DNA of 60,000 nucleotides from Apostichopus japonicus (lineage: Eukaryota > Echinodermata > Holothuroidea > Aspidochirotida > Stichopodidae), in the NCBI RefSeq assembly GCF_037975245.1, contig NC_092582.1, forward strand, positions 21,478,577 to 21,538,576, in the 5' to 3' direction. Positions 13,201 to 24,539 of the stretch are shown here, piece after piece. The notes under the pieces were generated by a model. The model had not been told where the DNA came from. It worked only from the letters and a program-made list of their open reading frames with translations, and made no database searches. The stretch's first letter is position 1. Each line of letters opens with the position of its first letter. The position numbers and the translations under genes are program-made.

Positions 13201-16200
13201 TTCCTTCCTGTTTGCATTTGCATTATTTCAAGTATGTAAAAACTGATATATGAATATGCACTTAACAACTGCCACTCTCTTTATGACTTGCAATACCAAC
13301 ATAAAAATAAGGCTACGGAATTTTGTAAAAAATAGGACTTCTTATCAACCCAACATTATCTGCTCAACTTGTATCAAGGAAGGTGTCATAAAAACAAATA
13401 ACTGCTCAACAAGCTTGTGAGAACATTGCTCAGCTTACTTCCTAAGCTTAAATAGGCTTGGCATGCGGCTTCAAGTTTTGTGTGGCTTTAATACCCACAA
13501 TGTAAGCTGCGGAATACTGACTACTTTCAGTAATGAGATTTACTGAACGATATGGAACTGTTAAATGTAATTAATACAGTACTTAATCTCACATGTAATT
13601 AAAGCTACTTACATCTGATGGAATGTTTAAAGCTACTGTTTGTATTGGGATAACACTGCACACTATTCTCACTAAACTGTGTATGCCTGTTTCAATACTC
13701 ATCATTCTAACTCAATTTCTTTGTCCCTTTGTGCAGTTTTGGTGGACTAAAGTAACATGATGTGTTTTCAAACATGTTTTACTAGGTCTTCCTTCCTCCT
13801 TCCTTCCTCCTTCCTTCCTCCTAGGTAAAATCAACACCAACTTAGAAAAAAAAAAAGCTTTCACTCTGATCATAGATATTTTCCATTAATTTCACATAAC
13901 TTTTCCAACAACTTTTTTACCTTATCAATGATAGACTGCATATGTGATTTATGACTGAGATCTCCGTACAGGAGAGAGGACCACTGTTCGGGAGAAATCC
14001 GCAACCCGGCTTCGATTGCAATTTGAACAATCTGGGTGTCATGTTCCTTGCGTAGGGCATCGTACTGTCGGAACTGTCAAAAGAAATGTCAAACATAGCA
14101 TAACTTTTGTGACCTGTACAGTCAAATTTGTTGCACCAGAGAGTAAAGTAGTAGTGATCATTGCAGACATAGTAACATAATGTTAAGCTTGTACACAAGA
14201 TTGTTAAGGTTTCACCATTGTTAACTTCCAGTGATCAGCAAGATCTTAATAGGTGACCATTACACAAAGTCTTCAAGGAACCGTTACTTTTCAGATATGA
14301 GTGGCCTTTCAACAACATCAAAACAAATTTGACTCCCATGATCACTAGAGTTGGACCTACATACCAAGAGTGAAGGTTTACTTTACAGCAATCTTACTTT
14401 TTGGATTGACTGTATTTACAAAGCAAAGTCAATGACTGCACACCAAACACAATCCCAAGCAATTCCGACGACTCGGAATAGAGTTCCACATTATCTGTCT
14501 GAAAGGAAAGGTAAAACCTAACAGTTTGTGAAGAAATGAATCAATGGTTGAACCAATAAAGGCAAATTAGAAATGCAAACTAACATAAACACTGTTTTAT
14601 AACATTGTCACTGCTATCGTCATCATTATTTTTATTATTTCCATGATACAACTTTTCTAGAATTAGAAGCAATCACTATCAAATGTCTTGCAATGCTTTA
14701 ACCGATTTTAATACTATAGGTAAAAACAACAACGACATGACAAGGAAACGCCCGTATTCTCATCAATCAATAGACCAGTCAATCAGTAGTAGCAGTTACC
14801 TCTTCCTTTAATTCCATCAAAGAGGACTCTTCTTCTCTCTTGGTAACCTTGAAACAGGATGCTCTGTACAGAAGTTGAACTACATGGCCGACACTGGTCT
14901 TAGATGCCTGAGGGAACTGCTGCTCTAGTCTCTGAACCACAAAGAGGACCAGAACTTTACGGGAGAATGCAGCACCGTTATCGAGAGCTAGCAGAACTAA
15001 CTTCAGCGTCTCTTCCTGCATAGCTAGAAAACAGAAACATATTTTTTAACTCTTTTTCTGCTGAATGTACTTCACGCAATGAACAATTGTGTGAGTTATC
15101 ATTGCTATGCACAGAGTTACTTTTTCTTAAAGATACGATATGAACATGTTGTTGAAGAAAAAGACTTGAAATGAATCGAAATTTACTTAATAGGTAAATT
15201 TGTAACAACATAATCATACTTGTAAAAAATAACTAACTGTTAGTGTTGTGGAATCATGAACTGAATGTCTGTTTATTAAGTATAGTGAGTGGAACAATTG
15301 CAAGGCATGTGCAGGGTGTCTGGTCACTTCAGGAACTCACCAGGGCCAAGGAATTGACACCCTCTTGCTCTGACAGCAGCCCAAAGATTGGTTGATATTT
15401 GACCATTCTGATGTTGTAGGATCAGTTCAGTGACAGTTCTCTCCCCGATCGATCTCGCAGAACGTACTGCACGGACTCTTCCATCCTCCAAGCCAAGCTG
15501 GCAGTTGATTAGTGTTACGAGTTTACGTTGCAGAGGACGACTGAGCAGGGAGGTCACTTCAACATCCCTATTGGCTGAAAAAAGTAAAAGAAGAATTACT
15601 TAACTTGTTAAACATAGAACTTGGGAAAGTTGACAAATATATGGATTTCGGTTCTATACTTTACACCCTGATTTCATGACAAAAATTGGGGTCCAATAAA
15701 CGGGTGACATGGATCCATGAAGAAACCACCTAGAGAAAATTGGATGTCATACTATGACAGACGAGAGATCTGATATTAACTCTAACATCTAAAGCACTCC
15801 AATCACAAACTAAGCAATGACTGACATACTTCCTAACTTTTTTAATTTAGCCCTATTTGAACTCCACCAAAAACAATAGGCTTCTTGAACTTAATGAGGT
15901 ACTCCTACAAAAAAAATATAAGATCTGTCCAAGCTTCTCTTCTTGAGATATTGTGTGTACAAGGTTTCAGGATTTGACCCCTTATGACCCCAAATGACCT
16001 CCACAAAAAACAATAGGCTTTTGTCCTCAGTAGGGTTCTCCTACATGCAAAATATGAGATCTGTCTAAGCTCCCCTTCTTGAGATATTGTGTTTACAAGG
16101 TTTTCACAATTTGACCCCTAGTGACCCCAAATGATCTTTGAACTCCACCAAAAGCAAAATGCTTCTTGTACTCAAAAATGTACACGTACACACAAAATAT

Positions 16201-17060
16201 GAGATCTGTCTTAGCTCCCCTTCTTGAGATATTGTGTTTACAAGGTTTTCACAACTGCACCCCTGGTGACCCCAAATGATCTTTGAACTCCACCAAAAGC
16301 AATATGCTTCTTGTACTCAAAAATGTACACCTACACACAAAATATGAGATCTGTCTAAGCTCCCCTTCTTGAGATATTGTGTCTACAAGGTTTTCACAAA
16401 TGCATCCCTGGTGAACCCAAATGATCTTTGAACTCCACCAAAAGCAATATGCTTCTTGTACTTAAAAATGTACACCTACACACAAAATATGAGATTTATC
16501 TAAGCTTACTTTCTTGAGATATCGTGTTTACAAGCTGGGCATCACAAACACACAGGTACACGTACACACCCACATAAACACACTAGCACCAGCGTGAATG
16601 CATAGGTAAAGATAATCCTCGAAACCAAAAATGAAGTTCTTGCTAGTCCCATGAATCCAGTTTGCCATCATAAACTGATTTGAATATTGTCATACATACA
16701 TTCAGACTAACCTTTACTCAGAGGTTTCAAGTAGACTGACAATGCTTCAATACATCTAGAAGAGGCTGCGTAGTCTGCGTGGTGTTCCAGGGGTACTGTA
16801 ACTGGTACTTTATTAGATAACTTTTCCCAATTTAAATTGAGAAGTTGCAACAGAGAGATGTTAGGGACGAGATCCTTGACGAAGTCAGTAATGGTCGCCT
16901 GATCGAAGGGGCAAAGCTTTCCACTGAGATTGTCAATGCAGACCTGACAGATACTGTGACCACACCCCAGGGAGAGAGGTAACCGGCTGTCATCATCAAA
17001 GTCATAAAGGCAGACTGGACAGGTCAGAAAGTCTGTCCACTGGGGGGCCTGTATTGGCAT
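4296..17060 (-). CDS. RC3H1: Roquin-like RING/CCCH RNA-binding protein (RC3H1/RC3H2 family), complete 13-exon CDS
   Basis: Roquin binds stem-loop decay elements in mRNA 3' UTRs through its ROQ domain and recruits deadenylation/decapping factors in the cytoplasm; its RING belongs to the E3 ligase type. Coding exons read on the minus strand: 17060-16712, 15574-15341, 15023-14800, 14073-13921, 12692-12560, 10888-10657, 10075-9926, 9106-8976, 8774-8461, 7920-7196, 6725-6599, 6117-5890, 4418-4296. Each has an AG acceptor and GT donor, all phases join, and the total is 3,123 nt (1,040 aa), close to the 1.1-1.2 thousand residues of vertebrate roquins. Order: RING (residues 14-53), ROQ core (about 90-365), CCCH finger (415-434), then a low-complexity Gln/Pro/Ser tail. 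The start is the first ATG of the RING exon, with A at -3 and the family's usual N-terminal spacing to the first RING cysteine. Choosing RC3H1 over RC3H2 is not possible; invertebrates usually have one gene. The last two exons are supported mainly by phase, not by recognised domains. Confidence 0.93.
5178..5198. repeat. Poly-C tract (one of several)
   Basis: Runs of about 10 or more C recur at 1266-1277, 5179-5196, 6980-6992, 26836-26848, 27998-28008, 30217-30231 and 30566-30576. They have no coding meaning; two lie in the hAT-like element at 26802-28039. Confidence 0.8.
5838..5858. repeat. Hairpin CCGGTCG/CGACCGG in roquin intron 12
   Basis: A 7-bp stem with 5-nt loop about 32 nt inside the intron after the donor of exon 12. 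GC-rich compared with its surroundings. Could influence splicing; may equally be a transposon end. Confidence 0.4.
6303..6520 (-). mobile_element. tRNA-derived SINE, copy 2 (roquin intron 11)
   Basis: The minus strand reads GGAGTGTTAGCTCAGTGG, GGTTAACGCCGGTGCC and a better B box, CAGTTCGAGTCACTCC, then the body with GACCGACTTCGGTC and GATAAGCCATTGAGG. About 85 % identical by eye to the copy at 28713-28940. Confidence 0.85.
9222..9770. repeat. 77-bp minisatellite, about 7 copies, in a roquin intron
   Basis: Units share ATTGAGAACCCACCTCTCAA then GACATTACAATTTACACTGTTT. The array occupies most of the intron between roquin exons 7 and 8, ending about 115 bp from the exon 8 acceptor. Confidence 0.93.
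10657..10888 (-). other. RC3H1: Roquin exon 6: CCCH zinc finger
   Basis: Encodes residues 365-441. The finger has the spacing C-x8-C-x5-C-x3-H ([10 protein letters not shown], then PRGSSC, then TFAH), the roquin-type CCCH. It is preceded by a helix containing LVDFLQNHS. The finger contributes to AU-rich RNA recognition in vertebrate homologues. Donor AG|GTAAGG, acceptor TTACAG|AGATC. Confidence 0.95.
11152..11364. repeat. 14-bp minisatellite, 15 copies
   Basis: GACAAGCAGCAACT and GACAAGCAGAAACT variants in blocks (four C-type, nine A-type, then one C-type). It lies in the roquin intron between exons 5 and 6. It has no stop in any minus frame, which creates three spurious reading frames. Confidence 0.95.
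12560..15574 (-). other. RC3H1: Roquin exons 2-5: ROQ/HEPN RNA-binding core
   Basis: Four exons (15574-15341, 15023-14800, 14073-13921, 12692-12560) encode residues 117-364. Segments recognisable as almost invariant in roquins include [64 protein letters not shown] and WSSLLYGD. This is the module that binds constitutive-decay-element stem loops in vertebrate roquins. Exons 3 and 4 join directly at LKEE|FRQYD as in vertebrate proteins, so the exon-like stretch at 14410-14510 is skipped. Confidence 0.95.
15838..16545. repeat. About 141-bp tandem repeat, 5 copies, in roquin intron 1
   Basis: Units share CTCCACCAAAAGCAATATGC, TTCTTGTACTCA, ATATGAGATCTGTCTAAGC and TTCTTGAGATATTGTG. Copies differ by 5-15 %. 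The array ends in a CA-rich tail (CACACTAGCACC). Diverged relatives occur elsewhere in the window (see findings). Confidence 0.9.
16712..17060 (-). other. RC3H1: Roquin exon 1 (coding): start codon and RING finger
   Basis: Encodes residues 1-116. The RING ligands are C14, C17, C33, H35, C38, C41, C50, and D53 in the sequence LCPFDQ. The aspartate in the last ligand position is the roquin-type variant of the RING. It is followed by the short helical linker leading to the ROQ region ([13 protein letters not shown]). The exon ends AAAG|GTTAGT in phase 1. Confidence 0.95.
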
Positions 17061-18479
17061 CCTTAACTCAAATTCTCACTCTACTTTCGATTTCTGTCTT
17101 CAAAATTTAACCAAAATTTTCAAATCTCATAATGGTGCTGTGAAGGAAGAACAATGAAAATAAAGAATGTATACAGTATGCAAGGTGGCTAAGACAATAC
17201 ATTATATTTAGTTATCACTCCCTTTAAAACACCAATTAACAGGTTTTGATGCACACTGATGTATCAGTCAGCACAGTTTAAAGTGTCAGAAACATTAATT
17301 GGGCATGTGTGTCAGCATTGTTACGAATGAATGATTCATTTGTACGGGACGCCAGGTTTTAACCAGGGACACCAAGTCTTCAAACTGTTATTGTCCAATG
17401 AACGCAACTTTCCTTTTGTTTTTGAGAAACAAACTCCAAGTACACACACTCAAACCTAGGCCTATGCAAAACATGTGATTATTGAATGAACACCTTTCTT
17501 TCTTTAAAAGAAAACTTCTTCTCAATAGAACCAAAATGTCTTCCAATCCTACAGATGCTTGTTTGAAGAAAAAAAAATCATAACAATCAAGTAATCAACC
17601 ACAAGTTGTGATGCATTGGTACAGAGCTAGCAGCTTTTGGATTACTGAGATTTTCATGCTAACATGGTCAATTTTCAAATTCAAAAGGCAATTTCCAAAA
17701 TATCCAGTGATTTGATTGGCTAATAGTCCCTTACCCATTGTCTGCTGCAAACATTCTTGCATCTACTGTACAATGCTCAATGAACACAGAGTGTATGTTG
17801 TTCAACTGCAGCTACTTGTACCGTTACTTCTCCCATTGTGGAGATAGCGAAGTTTGTGGTATACGCTATCATATGTGTGCACTTGAATATCATAACATTA
17901 GGCCTGTTAGTCACAAGTTTCAACAAAGAAGTGCTCATGGTACAAAGTTGCAGATGCATTGTTTCTGAGACTATCACATCATATCTGAATCATTGTTTTG
18001 ATCACAAATTTTACGAGTGGAGACAATTTATGAAGTTTATGGGAAGCTAACATCTCACGATACTGAAAAGTATTATACTGCATCTCACTATATGTTTGTT
18101 CTCTCCGCAGCGAGTCATTTCTTTGTTGCAAACTTGCGTAAATTTTCACCCTCCCTTTGAACCCATGTGCTTCAGTTATAATTTTTTAGTGCGTAAACTA
18201 CTTCACACATCTTCAAAGTAGCCATTAAAGCTGGAGTATTTTAATTGACATGCTTAAAGAGCAATTGCATACTGTTATGGGAAAGGGATGGGAATTGGCG
18301 AGTTTCCTTGTTTTTTGAGATCTGTTTCACAGCATTTAAGGGGGTCAGTTAAATCAGTTGAAGAGTGTACAGTAGTATCTTTATGCTGGTAGACACCCGT
18401 TTTACTGTACGTAAATTTCTGACATGTATTTAGTCTATGCATGAACATTTCACAAAGTATGTAAGGGAGTTGTACACTA

Positions 18480-18545
18480 CACTTTGGAGCAATGGTCATT
18501 ATGACCGACGTCACAAGCAATCTGATTGGCTGAAAACTCCACAAT
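18480..18545 (-). promoter_or_regulatory. Candidate roquin promoter: CCAAT box plus CRE-like site
   Basis: Read on the minus strand, a CCAAT sequence (CAGCCAATCAGA) is followed within about 12 bp by a CRE-like TGTGACGTCGG. The spacing is typical of animal housekeeping promoters. It lies 1.4 kb upstream of the roquin start codon, which would require a 5' UTR intron. A second inverted CCAAT lies near 17715. No transcript evidence; inference from motifs only. Confidence 0.25.
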
Positions 18546-19089
18546 TGCAAACCTGTTTGGGGAAATAAAATCGCGTCCAGGCCTGTGTATACGGTAAACT
18601 GATCCCGCTTTGCAGATCTGACAGTAATTTTGATGTCATATATTACTTAAAGACGGTTTCATCATTTGGTTTTTTCCGTTCACATTATAGGAATATGGCT
18701 ATACGCTTCTGTTGCGCACAAGCCAATGTGTTGTCAGGGGTCATTATAGCTAAGCATTGTTGTGTGTTCATGTAGAGGTTCTTTAAAGTGCATGTTTTCA
18801 TGGAGGAAGTACTGCAGCTACGCAAGTTTTTCTGAGCGGGCGCAAACATTTTTAAGATGTTGCATCCTGTTGACACAAGTTTTAAAATCCTAGTACCAAT
18901 AATTCATGTAATACTTTTGATCAATACTGATATAATGTAAATCAAGTCCTGCTACTGTGCTTCACCTATGTTATGTCATTTTTTTACAATACTAGTTTAT
19001 TTATGATGCATCCTTCCACAGCTTATTTTAATCATTACAATTTAAAATAAATAAAGACATTTTACAAATTGACTGCTGTTAATATTTTA

Positions 19090-19115
19090 GCTCAGCTGAA
19101 AACTTTCAGCTGAGA
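19090..19115. repeat. Hairpin-forming inverted repeat
   Basis: CTCAGCTGAAA and TTTCAGCTGAG separated by 2 bp form an 11-bp stem in intergenic DNA. It sits at one edge of a 1.4-kb stretch related to the 141-bp repeat family. Function unknown. Confidence 0.6.
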
Positions 19116-20699
19116 TATTGCTATCCTGCCATGTTGCCAAAATTCTGTCACCTTTTCCCACCGTTTTGAATTACTGCCATTTCGTCATTTTTTCCCCTTT
19201 GATTTGGCTGAAGTTTTGTGAGAGGTTTGGGTGATTTAAGTTTCATACATGGGATCATATTATAAAAATCTGAAGATCATTTGAGGTCATGATAGGTCAT
19301 TTGCAGTAAAATTTGCTGAAATGTTGTGGATATAACGTTTGAATGGTGATGAACCAAAGTTGTTCAGTGAAACAAATTGTCGTCATGTGCTGGCCCAAAC
19401 ATATAAAGATTTCAGTTATTATGTACTCTTGGAGAGCTCATAAGTTGACAACCCCCATGTCAAATTTAATGGAATGGCTCCACAAAAGTTGAACAGAACT
19501 TTTCCATACTTGAAAGTACTGTATCAAGCATGATGTAACTGATCCATGCTTACACTTCCGAAATCACCACTTAACAATGAAAGTAGCCCAGGACCTCTTG
19601 GAGCACTAGCCTTAGTGCAGAGCAATGAAAGAACAGGTTGGTACAGAAGCGTAGAAGAGTCATGTTATCTGACGTTTTGAAGAGATGCATCAAACATGAT
19701 ATCTACAACATTTTATTTTTTATATTTTCGTTCTATAAATTTTGCAAGAATGAAAACTATTAAGTGCATATACTGTTGGACCTTTGTATTTGAAATGGGG
19801 CATAGCTTATCCCTAGTAATGAGTACAACAAATTTATTGCATAATATAATTTCGTGACTGTATAGATTCAATGACGAACTCATAATGTGTGAGAATGTAT
19901 ATGCAGAGCCTTATAATATACAGCATATGTTTTGGTGTGTATGTGTGCTGTCTTCTTGTAACACCCATATCTCTAAAAAGTGTATCCGATTGGCAACCCT
20001 TGTACTTGACATGCTGGTTGCCTATGTATAACTGGGACCTTACTGATTTTATTGGAGGTCAAGAGTCACCTGAAGTCAACAGGATGAAATAGTGAAAACC
20101 TTGTACTGTACAGTACCTGCCTTATCTCAATAAATGAAACATGTAGGTTACCCATGCTGAGTTGGACAAACCCTTGATATTTGTTAAGGCCAAAGTCATT
20201 TGAAGTCAACCAGCTCAAATGTGAAAACATTGTGACCACCATAGCTAAGGAATTGTAACATTGACAAGTCTCCTACTTCCATGAGAAGGTATCATTTTGA
20301 TACTAAATGAATTGATTTTTGTGAAGGTCAAAATTCATCAAAGGGTCAACAATATCTCCAGAACTCATGTAAACAAAACTTATTCATATCTTACAAGGAT
20401 ATCATTGGCTTATAACCTGTTACAATGAAGTCATCCATCAAACCTCAATACAATTTTACATCCCTACATGAACTAGAATCATTAAGAATGGCTATAAAAC
20501 TTGAAATAGTGAGTAATTAAACCAACCATCTACACTACAAAAAAGTTATTTCATGAAATTAATCTTCGGTATTCAAGTGTCTTGATTAATAAAAAAAATG
20601 CAGACCTACGGAATTATTGAAATCATGAAAGCACTCGCATAGAAGTTACGCGATTTTCCCCCCAGAAAACAGGTACCTATTTTGTGCTTTTTGGATATG

Positions 20700-20740
20700 G
20701 GTACTCAAATTTTCGGTCGGGTACCCGGGTACCCGACTCA
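20700..20740. repeat. GGGTACCCGGGTACCCG palindrome
   Basis: A near-perfect palindrome next to CAGGTACCTATTTT. Probably the remains of a transposon end; no partner end was found nearby. Confidence 0.4.
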
Positions 20741-21194
20741 GGCTAAGTATAGGAGTAATAGTGACATTTTTCAAACACCATTCTGCAGCTAAAAGACAAG
20801 ATAAATTATTGGGAAAATGTACGATGTTGCACAATACAAGTAGTGGCTGAAAGTTGCAGTGAGGTACTGTACAGGCTTAGGACATGGGCACACCTAGTTA
20901 TTGTATTTATATGCCTAGTACTACTGCTATTGGAGCCCTAATGTTACAGAAGCCAACCTACCTTCATAGGTATTTTTGCCGATGTTCTTTGGCATTGATT
21001 GAGACACTACAGCAGGCCTAGCTGCTCATTTGATGAATCTGTGACATGTTTTACTTTATTCAAAACCTAGTTTTGTTGGAAAAATTTAAATTTCATACTG
21101 CACAGAAATAAAAGTTTGTAATGTGCAATCATGTCCCACCATGTATCTGCCTAACCCAAGTATTGATGTTGTAGATCTGTACTGCGGATACTTG

Positions 21195-21290
21195 AACAGC
21201 AATCATTGTGGCCAGTGAATTTTGCGTTTTGGCGAGTAGATTTGTAGTCACTGTTGCCATTTACTTTTAGAAATATTTGTCGAGGCCTGG
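21195..21290 (+). repeat. Dispersed repeat fragment shared with 37150-37235
   Basis: GTGAATTTTGCGTTTTGGCG followed by AGTAGATT and AATATTTGT(C/A)GAGGCCT are shared with the reverse complement of 37150-37235. No clear coding. Confidence 0.6.
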
Positions 21291-22196
21291 TAACTATTAC
21301 AATCAATAACATGATACGTCGGAGTTGTAAGCCTATAGAGACATTCTTACAAAAGGATGACCATGCCAAATACATCTTTCAATATGCCAAGAAAAAACAC
21401 AGAATATCTGAGGTAATGGCTACAGATACACCACTTCTGAGAAATAGAGCTTTGTGGTTAAAGCAATGGATATGTGATCTAAGGTTTAGGTCCCACGTTG
21501 ATATACTGTTTGAAAGATTGATGCATGACAAAAAGTGAATACAATAACTTAACTGGTTGTTTAATTTCAAATAAATTTTCTACCTTCTGAGTTTGCATGT
21601 AACAAATTTTCATAAAATTTTACACTTAAACTGTCCTCTGCTATTGCCATGAAGAAGGGAGGAATATCACGAATTGATGACATTATGGAATAATACGCTC
21701 AATTGTTTTCTCCCGTTCATTATAGGAATAAATATGTAGGCCTAACTGAAAATGAAACAGCATGTTACTTGTTAGCAAATTGTATAAATTTTCAGACCAG
21801 ATAGTAACAGCTTGGACAGGGTAATAATTTTTACAGTCTGTTACATGGGGGCCGTGTCATTCTGCCATCGGTACATTCCACCATAGAAAATGTGCTCTTT
21901 CCGCCACAGAAAAAGTGCCATTACGCCATGTTACTCCGATGGCGGTAAAGCATTTTTTATGGCGCATTATTGTGGTTGCACTGTAGGCCTACAGTATACG
22001 CACAGTATATTGGTTCACCTCACACTACCTAGGCTAGGCTCGCAAAATCGACAAAATCGTTCATTTAGATCAGTTAGATCATTTAGTCAGAATCGATATT
22101 TTAATAAACAATCAACCTTAGTTAATTCCATTTATTTAACCAACTATATTACATATTTGAAGAAAGCGTATCGACTCTTACGAACTACAATTAAAA

Positions 22197-24539
22197 GCTT
22201 ACCAGTCAAAACGTCCCTTTACCAAAACGTCACCCCGCTATTGGTCAAAACGTCCCCGTAAGTCAAAACGTCCCCGTCTATCACATTCATTCACAGATGT
22301 GAATATATAAATTTTAAGTTATAAAGTGTCTTCAGAAAAAAAATAAACGTATGTGCTGTAGGAAAATATATACAGTATCACTTTCATCCAGCCTGTCTTG
22401 CATATTCCAAAAGTAACTTGTTGTACATAAATAAACAAAATACTTTTTTATTCCCTTCCCTCAATATCGTATATTCATTCAGAAACCAACTCGTTAGTGT
22501 TCAACTGATTATGCATAACAGAAAATACCGATTACCGATTATTTTTTCCATAATCGTAACGATTCCGATTCCGATTATTTGAAAATGAGAAAATATCCCG
22601 TATATACGAAATCGGCAATGAAGTTTGACAGAAACAATAATTGTTGTGATTTTCCCCTGTTTCCTTTTGCTTCGTTGTTATACAAGGCTCTATGGTATCA
22701 TTTTGTATGTACCAAATTACCTCTGGAGTTTCTCGGAAAGAAAAAAAAGTGTTTTTTAAAAAAAAAAAAATCCAAATGACTGAAATATGACATCCTACCT
22801 AGTCAGTACTTTGCTAAGCGAATGGCCTAACCACCTCAACGTGAATGTCACCTGTTAATGGCTTGAAATGGGCTAAGAATAGTTACTCAAAATATCCATC
22901 TCAAAAAGTATCTCAGACAAACCATCCATCTTCAATCTTTACCAAAGTGTAAATTTTAATGACATGTTGCCTTCATTCCGACATTATTTTCTACTTATTT
23001 TCAGTATTATACTGTTTATGAACAAATAGAAATGTTACGAACTTCAAGTTAAACATACCTATTCTCGTTACCTATTTAACTCTATTCAGATTCAATTAGA
23101 AAATGTAAGCTTAGGCCAATCAAACTGAAAAGCAAATTGTACCATCGTAACTTGTTTAAAATTACTCTAAAATGTAATACCAGATTGATGTAAAGAATAA
23201 TAACAACTAGAAACTACTCCAATATAAAATATAACATTCCCTCTATAAGACATATCACTTACAGTACCTTCCAAACAAATGCCGATTTCAGCAAATTGAA
23301 AGTTTGCTACGCATTTTTTTTTTTTTTTTTGCAAACCGATGGTTAGGCTACATTTTCTCATTGACTTAGTGTGGTTGTTAGGCTAACATGTGGTCGAAGA
23401 TTGCAGTTTCCGTGGATATTTTTATTTTTTATTTGCGACACAACTAGAGCGAATAAACAGATGACAAGGTTAGATTTCCATGCAGTTGACTTAGTGTGAA
23501 GTAAGGCTACCATGTGGTCGGAGATTTGTGAGGATTTTAGGTTATTTTCGCTGGTACTGAAATTGCTTCGTGCACGCCGTAATTTTCCACGGTAACTTCC
23601 CGGGGATTGTGCGCGACCCTACCGCACTGCTTCAAATTTGATGCGAGATGTGAAAACTGTTTGCGCGATTCGCGCTGCAACTGCAATTCCTAGCTGAAGC
23701 AAACGCATGTCACAATTAATTTTACACAGACACCTGATATAACGAGGGCGAGTTTCTTATATTTCTCTTTCACACTCGTAATTGTGCTTTAGGAGGGCTT
23801 TTTAGCACATCGCTCCCGCTTATTTCCGACCCTGTCAAGCACATTCGTTAATTCGCGAAATTGGTATTGCTGCTATGCCTACTGTGCCAAGAAATTTGAA
23901 GTAACTAACCACGAGGGAAGCAAAATCGGCGACCCTGGCAGCGTAAATTGATGAAAGTATACACTGTGAAAGACGTATAGAGAGAGTCTTATTATATTTA
24001 TATTTCGTAGTAAAAGAACAAACATAATACGTCAGTTGATATTTTCAACTTCCATATGTTTTTGAATAATGATATTTTCACCTTCCATATGTTTTTGAAT
24101 AATCGGTATGAAATAACTGGTATTCCACGTAATTTTTACCGATTCCGATTATGTTCCGATTATGCAATATTCGTACCGATTCCGATTAGGTTAATCGGTT
24201 GAACACTACAACTCGTGTTTAAAAAAATCCTATTACCCTACAGCCCTCTTGCATTCCTTTTTCTATTTATATTATCTTACAGTACCTCAGAAAATTATAC
24301 TCAAAAATGTTTCCGCCCTCATAACCGGCACTTCCCACTCCTAAAAACTGTGTTTTCAATCTATATGCTAAACTTATCCTTACTCTTTGATTTGAACTAA
24401 AAACATCCACACTTGCATTCCAACTGATTATTAAAGCGGGCACGTTTTGACTCACAGGGACGTTTTGACTGCGGGGACGTTTTGGTAAAAAGCGAGGACG
24501 TATTGGTCTTAAAAAAGTGAGGACGTTTTGACTGGATAC
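22197..24539. mobile_element. MULE-like element with GTCAAAACGTCC phrase repeats (middle element)
   Basis: Flanked by a perfect 9-bp direct repeat CAATTAAAA (22188-22196 and 24540-24548). The inverted ends share CCAGTCAAAACGTCC exactly (22202-22216 and its reverse complement near 24521-24535). Both arms then repeat (A)GTCAAAACGTCCCCG several times. Excluding the nested hAT it is about 620 bp, with no coding capacity seen. Confidence 0.82.
22495..24208. mobile_element. hAT-like non-autonomous transposon (inner element)
   Basis: Flanked by a perfect 8-bp direct repeat CAACTCGT (22487-22494 and 24209-24216). Terminal inverted repeats TAGTGTTCAACTGATTA and TAGTGTTCAACCGATTA. Subterminal regions are rich in ATCGGAATCGG/CCGATTCCGATT words. 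1,714 bp; no transposase reading frame. An 8-bp target duplication is the hAT signature. Confidence 0.85.

Larger units (their letters stand above)
17061..21847. other. Roquin upstream region and intergenic DNA
   Basis: Should contain the roquin 5' UTR exon(s) and promoter, which I cannot place securely. 19100-20480 is a diverged, opposite-strand relative of the 141-bp repeat (GGTCATTTGAGGTCA-like and GAGGTCAAGAGTCACC words). The frame 21254-21538 is uninterrupted for 94 codons but matches nothing known. Confidence 0.5.

Noticed and set aside
14410-14510. Exon-like segment between roquin exons 3 and 4
   Set aside because: Vertebrate roquins join LKEE directly to the FRQYD-like segment, and phases of exons 3 and 4 match without it.
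21254-21538. 94-codon plus-strand frame as a gene
   Set aside because: No recognised domain, overlaps a dispersed repeat fragment, and no splice or promoter context; kept only as a note.
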